Assembly (NCBI RefSeq): GCF_030269605.1
Contig: NZ_BSTQ01000022.1
Span: forward strand, 114,927-178,926
Direction: 5' to 3'
Origin: Lentzea sp. NBRC 105346
GTDB taxonomy: Bacteria; Actinomycetota; Actinomycetes; Mycobacteriales; Pseudonocardiaceae
DNA length: 64,000 nucleotides
Below, piece by piece: positions 58,883 through 64,000 of this stretch. A program made the translations under genes and the position numbers. Positions within the stretch are counted from its first letter, which is position 1. Each line of letters starts with the position of its first letter. The notes under the pieces are model-generated. The model searched no databases and had not been told where the DNA came from. It was given only the letters and a program-made list of their open reading frames with translations.

Positions 58883-60562
58883 GTGGCCGGTTCAGCAGAG
58901 AGTCCCCAGCGCACCCTCCTGGGTGGCCTGCGACTCGACGACCTGCTCGACGAGATGCGTGAGCGACTCGCCGAGATAGGTTCGACGCGGGACAAGATGC
59001 AGGGCCTGCTGGACGCGGTCCTGGCGGTGGGGGCCGGCCTCGAACTGGACTCCACACTGCAGCGCATCGTCCAAGCGGCGGTGGACCTCGTGGGTGCCCG
59101 CTACGGGGCGCTGGGTGTGCTGGGGCAGCGGGACAACCTGTCGCAGTTCGTCTATGTCGGCATCGACGCCGAGACGCGCGCCAGCATGGGGCATCTGCCC
59201 GAGGGCAAGGGGCTGCTGGGCCTGTTGATCAAGGATCCGCGGGCGATCCGGGTGCACGATCTCGCGGAGCACGCCGCGTCCGTCGGCTTTCCGCCGAACC
59301 ACCCGCCGATGCACAGCTTCCTCGGGGTGCCGGTGCGGGTGCGCAACGAGGTGTTCGGCAACCTCTACATGACCGAGAAGACCAACGGCGAGGACTTCAC
59401 GGCCGACGACGAGGTGGTGCTGGAAGCCCTGGCCGCCGCGGCGGGTGTGGCGATCGAGAACGCCCGGCTGTTCGAGCGGTCGAAGATGCGCGAACGGTGG
59501 CTGGAGGCCACTGCGGAGATCAACTCCCAGCTGCTGGGCGGCGGCTCGGCCGAGGACGCCCTGCGGCTGATAGCGCAGCGGTCGGTGGAGCTGGCGTCCG
59601 GCTGTTGCGTGGTGGTGCTGCTGGCCGACTCGCCCGACGGCCGCCTGCGCCCCGCGGCGGAGGCCGGCCAGCACGTCATCGAGGGCGTGTTCGACCCGGC
59701 CGGAACCGTGCTCGGCGAGGTGCTGGAGTCGGGCGCACCCGCTCTGGTCGAGGATGTGGACGGCGTGTTCGGCAGCGAGTCGATCGAGCCCGGCGCCGCG
59801 GTGATAGTGCCGCTGCGGGTCGGCTCGGCGGTCACCGGACTGCTGGTCGCGGTACGGGAGAAGGGAGCCGTGCCGTTCGGGCCGGACCTGATGCCGTTGC
59901 TGGCGTCGCTGGCCGACCAGGCGGTGGTCGCGCTGCAGTTCGCGGAGAACCAGCGGGCGCGGCGGCTCGTGGACGTGCTGGAGGACCGCGACCGGATCGC
60001 CCGCGACCTGCACGACCACGTGATCCAGCGGCTGTTCGCCACCGGGATGAGCCTGCAGGGCGCGTTGACGTGGGCCACCCACCCCGAAGTGCGCAAACGG
60101 GTGTCGAAGGCGGTGAACCAGCTGGACGAGACCGTGCTGGAGATCCGGACGTCGATCTTCGACCTGCAGGCCGCCGACGACGACACCGGGCTGCGGCGCA
60201 GGCTGCTGGACATCGTCGCGGAATTGACCGAGGGCGCGCCGTTGACGCCCACGGTGCGGATGAGCGGCACGATCGACAACCTCGTTCCCGACCACATCGG
60301 TGAGCAGGCCGAGGCGGTCGTGCGCGAGACGGTGAGCAACGCGTTGCGGCACGCGCACGCCTCGGAGTTGACGCTCACCGTGGAGGCGGGCGACGCGCTG
60401 GTGATCTCGATGGTGGACAACGGGCTCGGCATGCCGAAGCAGGTCGCGCGCAGCGGTCTGCGCAACCTGTCCGAACGCGCTTCGGCGTTCGGCGGGACGA
60501 TGACCGTCGAGGGCGAACCGGGCGGCGGCACCCGCGTGACGTGGCAGGTGCCGCTCGACTGA
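58883..60562 (+). CDS. devS: DevS/DosS-like GAF sensor histidine kinase
   Basis: 559 aa from GTG. Two GAF domains (about 50-195 and 215-355), a HisKA_3 dimerisation domain with phosphoacceptor His377 (RIARDLHDHVIQRLFATGMSLQ), and an ATPase domain with intact N-box (VSNALRHAH), VDNGLGM and GGGT. The first GAF carries NHPPMHSFLGVP (His140, His144) where DevS/DosT bind heme through His149/147, so an oxygen/NO/CO-sensing heme is likely. The partner regulator lies tail-to-tail, stops abutting. Confidence 0.9.
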   Translation: MAGSAESPQRTLLGGLRLDDLLDEMRERLAEIGSTRDKMQGLLDAVLAVGAGLELDSTLQRIVQAAVDLVGARYGALGVLGQRDNLSQFVYVGIDAETRASMGHLPEGKGLLGLLIKDPRAIRVHDLAEHAASVGFPPNHPPMHSFLGVPVRVRNEVFGNLYMTEKTNGEDFTADDEVVLEALAAAAGVAIENARLFERSKMRERWLEATAEINSQLLGGGSAEDALRLIAQRSVELASGCCVVVLLADSPDGRLRPAAEAGQHVIEGVFDPAGTVLGEVLESGAPALVEDVDGVFGSESIEPGAAVIVPLRVGSAVTGLLVAVREKGAVPFGPDLMPLLASLADQAVVALQFAENQRARRLVDVLEDRDRIARDLHDHVIQRLFATGMSLQGALTWATHPEVRKRVSKAVNQLDETVLEIRTSIFDLQAADDDTGLRRRLLDIVAELTEGAPLTPTVRMSGTIDNLVPDHIGEQAEAVVRETVSNALRHAHASELTLTVEAGDALVISMVDNGLGMPKQVARSGLRNLSERASAFGGTMTVEGEPGGGTRVTWQVPLD

Positions 60563-61219
60563 CTACCCCTCCTCGGTGAAGGGCTGGGGTTTGTTCAGTT
60601 TGGACGCCAGTACGGCGGCCTGCGTGCGGCGCTCGAGCCCGAGCTTCGCGAGCAGGTGCGAGACGTAGTTCTTCACGGTCTTCTCCGCGAGGAACATCTT
60701 GTCCGCGATCTGCTTGTTCGTCAGGCCCTCGCCGATCAGGTCGAGCACGGTACGCTCCTGGTCGGTGAGCATGCGCACGGGGTCGCCCTGCTCGCGCTCC
60801 CGGCGGATCCGGTTGAGCAGCGCCGAAGTCGACCGGGCGTCCAAAAGGGACTGTCCCGCGGCGATGGTCTTGACCGCGGTGGTGAGGTCGGAGCCGACGA
60901 TGCGTTTGAGCACGAACCCGGACGCGCCGGCCATGATGGCGTTGAACAGCGCCTCGTCGTCGGTGAACGACGTCAGCATGAGGCACTTCAGCTCGGGCAT
61001 CCGGCTGCGCAGCTCACGGCAGAGCTCGATGCCGTTGCCGTCCGGCAGCCGCACGTCGAGCACCGCCACGTCCGGGTTCATGGCCGGGATCAGGGTGAGC
61101 GCCTCGGTGACCGAGCCGGCCTCGCCGACGACTTCGAGGTCCTCGGAGGCGCTGAGCAGTTCCCTGATGCCGACGCGGACCACCTCGTGGTCGTCGACCA
61201 GGAAGACACGCGAAACCAC
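60563..61219 (-). CDS. devR: DevR/DosR-like response regulator
   Basis: 218 aa from GTG 61219 (GAGAGG upstream), matching the 217-aa length of DevR; a 20-aa longer in-frame start is less likely. Receiver: VFLVDDHEVVRVGIRELL, phospho-Asp in VAVLDVRLPDGNGIELCREL, and Lys in GFVLKRI. NarL-type HTH: LTDQERTVLDLIGEGLTNKQ then IADKMFLAEKTVKNYVSHLL. The Lys/Lys/Asn residues that read the DevR box (EKTVKNYVS) are kept. A box lies 62 bp upstream of the start, which fits autoregulation. Confidence 0.92.
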   Translation of the reverse strand: MVSRVFLVDDHEVVRVGIRELLSASEDLEVVGEAGSVTEALTLIPAMNPDVAVLDVRLPDGNGIELCRELRSRMPELKCLMLTSFTDDEALFNAIMAGASGFVLKRIVGSDLTTAVKTIAAGQSLLDARSTSALLNRIRREREQGDPVRMLTDQERTVLDLIGEGLTNKQIADKMFLAEKTVKNYVSHLLAKLGLERRTQAAVLASKLNKPQPFTEEG

Positions 61220-61280
61220 CACAACCACCTCTCCACGTTCGGTTCGGTTCGACGATCTCTCACCGCGCCGATTCGCCACA

Positions 61281-61294
61281 GGGACGAAAGACTC
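61281..61294. promoter_or_regulatory. DevR-box-like site before devR
   Basis: GGGACGAAAGACTC shares GGGACGAAAG with the box before xfp and weakens in the right arm. It sits between the SHOCT gene stop and devR, both leftward, so it would serve devR. Confidence 0.5.
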
Positions 61295-61297
61295 TGC

Positions 61298-61528
61298 TCA
61301 CCGGGCCCGGAGGGACTTGCGAACCCGTTCGAACTCCTCGGTGTCGATCTCGCCCCTGGCCAGCCGTTCCTCGAGGATACGAGTCGCGGAGTCGTCGTGC
61401 CCGATGCCCGCGGGCCGGCGCAGCAGCACGACGATCAAGGCGGCCAGGCCACCCCAGAACAGCAGCATGGTCAGGCCCATCATCGCGAAACCACCCCAGC
61501 CCATCGGGGTTCCGTAGTACCAGTGCAT
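61298..61528 (-). CDS. SHOCT-domain small membrane protein
   Basis: 76 aa from ATG 61528 with AAGGAGG at ideal spacing. HWYYGTPMGWGGFAMMGLTM precedes one membrane helix (LLFWGGLAALIVVLL). The short C-terminal domain (RILEERLARGEIDTEEFERVRKSL) is the SHOCT motif. Upstream of devR on the same strand. Confidence 0.8.
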   Translation of the reverse strand: MHWYYGTPMGWGGFAMMGLTMLLFWGGLAALIVVLLRRPAGIGHDDSATRILEERLARGEIDTEEFERVRKSLRAR

Positions 61529-61585
61529 CGCAACCTCCTTGTTCACTCCGGCTCCAGGCTGGAACGCCGTGCGGGGTGCCGCGCA

Positions 61586-61599
61586 GAGTCGAAGGGCCC
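61586..61599. promoter_or_regulatory. weak DevR-box-like site
   Basis: GAGTCGAAGGGCCC in the gap between the SHOCT and second nitroreductase genes, with about 10 of 14 positions like the other boxes. Weak, supported mainly by context. Confidence 0.3.
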
Positions 61600-61658
61600 G
61601 TACCGGGCGAGCCTGTCCGCCCTGTTCGGGCCGGTATGCGCGGCGGAATGGTCGATAT

Positions 61659-62381
61659 ATGCGTTGGAGTGCCGCGGAGGCGGCGGAAATCGTTGAGGCC
61701 GCGCGGAACGCGCCCGTCCACAGTGCGGCGAAGCCGTGGGTGCTGGAGCTGCACGGCCGGTCGGTCTACCTCTACGAGGTCCCGCAGAGGCCGAAGGGAA
61801 TCTTTTCCGGGCACGACCCGCTGGGCCTGGACCGGCTGCTGTCGTGTGGCGCCGCGCTGGAACACATCGTGCTCGCCATCCGGGTCGCCGGGTGGCACGC
61901 GAAAGTCGTGTTCCCGCACGACCACGCGAACCCCGATCTGCTGGCGGTCGTACGCGCGGACGTGCGTGAGCGGCCGACTCCGGCGGAACTCGACTGCCAC
62001 CGCGCGATCCGGTCGCCGGACGCCACCGGCGGCGGCGACGCGCGGCGGCTGGTGGTGGCCAACCGCTGGGCGGGTACCGAACTGCACCCGCTCGACGCGG
62101 ACACGCTCGTCGTGCTGACCGTCGACGACCGGCGTTCGGACCACGTGCGGGGCGGGGCCGCGTTGCAGGCCGCCCTGCTGGCCGGCCGTTCCGCCGGAGT
62201 GGCGGTGCGTCCGGTGATCCACCTGATGCACCGCGCGGAGTGGCGGGCCGGGCTGATCGAGCGGCACGACCTGGCCGGCTTCCCGCAGGCCCTGGTGTCC
62301 GTCGGTGCGAAGGACCTCGCCGAAAAAGTCCCGACAGCGGCGGGACCTACGACCGCTTCGGCCGACGAGGCGCGTTCCTAG
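61659..62381 (+). CDS. nitroreductase-family protein, shortened Acg-like
   Basis: 240 aa from ATG 61659. EIVEAARNAPVHSAAKPWVLELHGRSVYLYE and GHDPLGLDRLLSCGAALEHIVLAIRVAGWHAKVV follow the Acg pattern, with RSDHVRGGAALQAALLAGRSAGVAVRPV later. It lacks the internal lid and repeat seen in full-length Acg. Part of the dormancy block; the CBS gene follows 26 bp later, with DevR-like boxes inside its 3' end. Confidence 0.72.
   Translation: MRWSAAEAAEIVEAARNAPVHSAAKPWVLELHGRSVYLYEVPQRPKGIFSGHDPLGLDRLLSCGAALEHIVLAIRVAGWHAKVVFPHDHANPDLLAVVRADVRERPTPAELDCHRAIRSPDATGGGDARRLVVANRWAGTELHPLDADTLVVLTVDDRRSDHVRGGAALQAALLAGRSAGVAVRPVIHLMHRAEWRAGLIERHDLAGFPQALVSVGAKDLAEKVPTAAGPTTASADEARS
62319..62355. promoter_or_regulatory. 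two DevR-box-like sites before the CBS/USP genes
   Basis: GCCGAAAAAGTCCC (62319-62332) and GGGACCTACGACCG (62342-62355), 23 bp centre to centre, in the 3' end of the nitroreductase gene and 53 bp before the CBS-protein start. Paired boxes on this spacing are usual at strong DevR promoters. Confidence 0.45.
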
Positions 62382-62407
62382 CGTTGATCGTGGAAGGGAG
62401 ATGCGCC

Positions 62408-62974
62408 ATGCGTGCTCGCGACATCATGACCAGCCCGGTGATCACGGTGACACCGGCCGTTCCAGTGCGGGGTGCGGCCGCGTTGCTCGTGTCGCACGGG
62501 TTCACCTCGCTGCCCGTGGTCGACGACGAGCGGCGCCTGATCGGCATCGTGACCGAGGCGGATCTGTTGCGCGGCAAGTACTTCGAGGAGAACGCCGGTA
62601 CCGTCGCGGACGTCATGACGTCACCGGTCGAGGCGATGGACTCCGCCACGCCCGCCGACATGATCGCCCGCGTGATGATCGACGACCGCGTGCGGTGCCT
62701 GCCGATCGTGGACGGTTCCCGTGTGGTCGGCGTGGTGACCCGGCGGGACCTGGTCCGCGCCATCGCCCGGACCGACACGGCGGTCGCCTCGGACGTGCAG
62801 CGGATGCTCGACGTGTACGGCGGCGGTCGCAAGTGGACGGTCACCGTTCTCGACGGTGAGGTCGCCATCGGCACGGACTTCACCGACGACGAGACCACCC
62901 GCGTGCTGACCGCGCTCGCCGAGTCCGTGCCGGGCGTGATGCGGGTTCGCGTGCTGACAGGAGGAAAGCGATGA
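62408..62974 (+). CDS. CBS-domain protein with BON-like tail
   Basis: 188 aa. Two CBS repeats (RARDIMTSPVITVTPAVPVRGAAALLVSHGFTSLPVV and VADVMTSPVEAMDSATPADMIARVMI) and a C-terminal segment (WTVTVLDGEVAIGTDFTDDETTRVLTALAESVPGVMRVRV) like the BON-type tail of actinobacterial CBS proteins. It resembles Hrp1 of the mycobacterial DevR regulon. Overlaps the universal stress gene by 4 bp. Confidence 0.82.
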   Translation: MRARDIMTSPVITVTPAVPVRGAAALLVSHGFTSLPVVDDERRLIGIVTEADLLRGKYFEENAGTVADVMTSPVEAMDSATPADMIARVMIDDRVRCLPIVDGSRVVGVVTRRDLVRAIARTDTAVASDVQRMLDVYGGGRKWTVTVLDGEVAIGTDFTDDETTRVLTALAESVPGVMRVRVLTGGKR

Positions 62975-63843
62975 AGGGACCCGCCGCCCCGGTCGTGGTC
63001 GGTGTCGACGGCTCGTCGTCGGCACTCGCCGCGGTCAAGTGGGCCGCCGACGAATGCGCCCGCCACCACGCGCCGCTGCGCCTGGTGCACGGATACCTGT
63101 TGCCCACCAGGGGATACCCGGAGATCGTGATGGCCGGCAACGAGATCCGGCACGCGATCGAGGCACAGGCCCACGCCTGGCTCGCCGAGGCTCGTGCGGC
63201 CGCCCGAGCCGCCGCCCCGGATATCGAGATCACCACATCCGTGGTGTTCTCCGGCGCGGTCGGCCTGCTGGTCGAGGAGTCGCGGTCGGCGCGGCTGATG
63301 GTGATCGGGTCGCAGGGGCTGGGCAACGTCACCGGGCTGATCGTGGGCTCGACCGCGCTGGCGCTGGCGTCGCACGGGAAGTGCCCGCTCGTCGTGTATC
63401 GGGGAACGCCCGTGCCGGACGGTCCCGTCGTCGTCGGGGTGGACGGTTCGCCGACCAGTGAGGCCGCCGTCGCGTTCGCCTTCGAGGCCGCGTCCATGCG
63501 TGGTGCCGACCTGACGGCGATCATGTCGTGGCAGGACTTCATGGTGGACAGCCAGTACAACGTGTCGCGGCTCGCGCTGGACTGGGCGCAGGTCGAGGAG
63601 GACGAGCGGCGGCTGCTGGCGCAGCGGCTGGCCGGGTGGCAGGAGAAGTACCCCGACGTCACCGTGCACCGGATCGTGCTGCGGGACCGGCCGGTGCGGG
63701 CGTTGATGCGGTATGCCGCCGAGGCGCTGCTGCTGGTCGTCGGGAGTCACGGGCGCGGCGGTTTCGCCGGCATGCTGCTCGGCTCCACCAGCCAGGCGCT
63801 GGTCTACCACTCGCCCTGCCCGCTGGCGATCGTGCGTGCCTGA
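62971..63843 (+). CDS. tandem universal stress protein
   Basis: 290 aa with two Usp domains. Each has a VVGVDGS start, and the ATP-binding G-x2-G-x9-GS motif appears as GSQGLGNVTGLIVGSTA and GSHGRGGFAGMLLGSTS. ATP-binding tandem Usp proteins are standard DevR-regulon members (Rv1996, Rv2005c, Rv2623 types) and slow growth in hypoxia. Last gene of the block; a terminator follows. Confidence 0.9.
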   Translation: MKGPAAPVVVGVDGSSSALAAVKWAADECARHHAPLRLVHGYLLPTRGYPEIVMAGNEIRHAIEAQAHAWLAEARAAARAAAPDIEITTSVVFSGAVGLLVEESRSARLMVIGSQGLGNVTGLIVGSTALALASHGKCPLVVYRGTPVPDGPVVVGVDGSPTSEAAVAFAFEAASMRGADLTAIMSWQDFMVDSQYNVSRLALDWAQVEEDERRLLAQRLAGWQEKYPDVTVHRIVLRDRPVRALMRYAAEALLLVVGSHGRGGFAGMLLGSTSQALVYHSPCPLAIVRA

Positions 63844-63906
63844 GGGAATTGCTATGGGGGGAGCTTTCCCAGCGCTGGTGTTTTAACCAGGGGTGAGTTC
63901 CCTAGC

Positions 63907-63940
63907 GGGCCGTCGCGTGAGCGGCGGCCCGTTTGTTGTT
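63907..63940 (+). terminator. intrinsic terminator after the dormancy block
   Basis: GGGCCGTCGC (63907-63916) pairs with GCGGCGGCCC (63921-63930) through a GTGA loop, followed by GTTTGTTGTTTG. It lies 64 bp after the universal stress protein stop. Confidence 0.75.
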
Positions 63941-64000
63941 TGCTGTCTTGGGTTTGCTGGGCCTGCGTTGTTTGCGGATGACGGGGTGTCGGGGGGCGGG

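Noticed and set aside
1..64000. tRNA, rRNA, riboswitch or CRISPR features
   Set aside because: I scanned for tRNA T-loops followed by CCA-type ends, rRNA-like conserved blocks and regularly spaced repeats and saw none. A covariance-model search would be decisive.

Overview
The window is GC-rich actinomycete DNA. Codons end mostly in G or C, GTG starts are frequent, and many genes overlap by 4 bp (ATGA or GTGA). The mix of AfsR/SARP regulators, heterotetrameric sarcosine oxidase, NIT/GAF sensor proteins and a DevR/DevS-type dormancy block suggests a Pseudonocardiaceae-like soil actinomycete (Lentzea, Saccharothrix, Amycolatopsis, Kibdelosporangium or a relative). This is an inference from gene content. 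I saw no rRNA, tRNA, CRISPR array or intact transposase.

Layout. 0.1-5.5 kb: a NIT-GAF sensor whose kinase core has lost its phosphoacceptor His, tail-to-tail with a tightly coupled three-gene operon (BesD/ArpA-like 2OG oxygenase, SAM methyltransferase, carnitine/choline-type acyltransferase). 5.6-7 kb: a broken ECF sigma gene and two small downstream genes. 7-14.2 kb: a tautomerase/TetR pair and a TetR/NAD-epimerase pair, each around obvious palindromes, then a convergent SARP-like protein and a large ATPase. 13.5-19.2 kb: a GntR regulator diverging from soxBDAG. 19.2-22.8 kb: a short CoaD-like protein, hypotheticals, a phosphorothioate-type HNH restriction enzyme and a lipoprotein. 23.2-29.8 kb: a TetR regulator diverging from a five-gene, fully overlapping aromatic meta-cleavage operon.

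29.8-46 kb is accessory and partly decayed. Recognisable wreckage includes a cytochrome P450 piece, a GH92 mannosidase without a start codon, a TPR fragment, an alpha/beta-hydrolase tail, a truncated SigJ-type sigma factor, a frameshifted phosphotransferase, a tyrosine-recombinase tail joined to a DUF2625 tail, and a frameshifted hypothetical. Between them sit intact genes (GT4 transferase, methyltransferase, CBS protein, MDR reductase, a molybdopterin oxidoreductase/flavin reductase/DUF6510 trio, 2H phosphoesterase, nitroreductase). A short repeat with core CTCATGCCGCTGA recurs between genes at about 20.8, 21.1, 44.4 and 45.6 kb.

46-55 kb: a DUF4253-like protein, a TetR/DUF4386 pair with tandem operators, an ATP-grasp ligase behind a hairpin that hides its ribosome binding site, and an operon led by an AfsR-like BTAD/NB-ARC/TPR regulator followed by a small secreted protein, a lipoprotein and an M19-like dipeptidase with an altered metal site.

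55.3-63.9 kb: a compact DevR (DosR)-type dormancy island: phosphoketolase, Acg-like nitroreductase, DevS-like GAF kinase, DevR-like regulator, SHOCT membrane peptide, second nitroreductase, CBS protein and tandem universal stress protein. DevR-box-like palindromes (core GGGAC-N4-GTCCC) lie ahead of several of these genes, including phosphoketolase. The strongest candidates for new biology are the oxygenase/methyltransferase/acyltransferase operon, the NIT-GAF pseudokinase (a relative of the intact DevS-like kinase in the same window), and the link of phosphoketolase to a DevR box.
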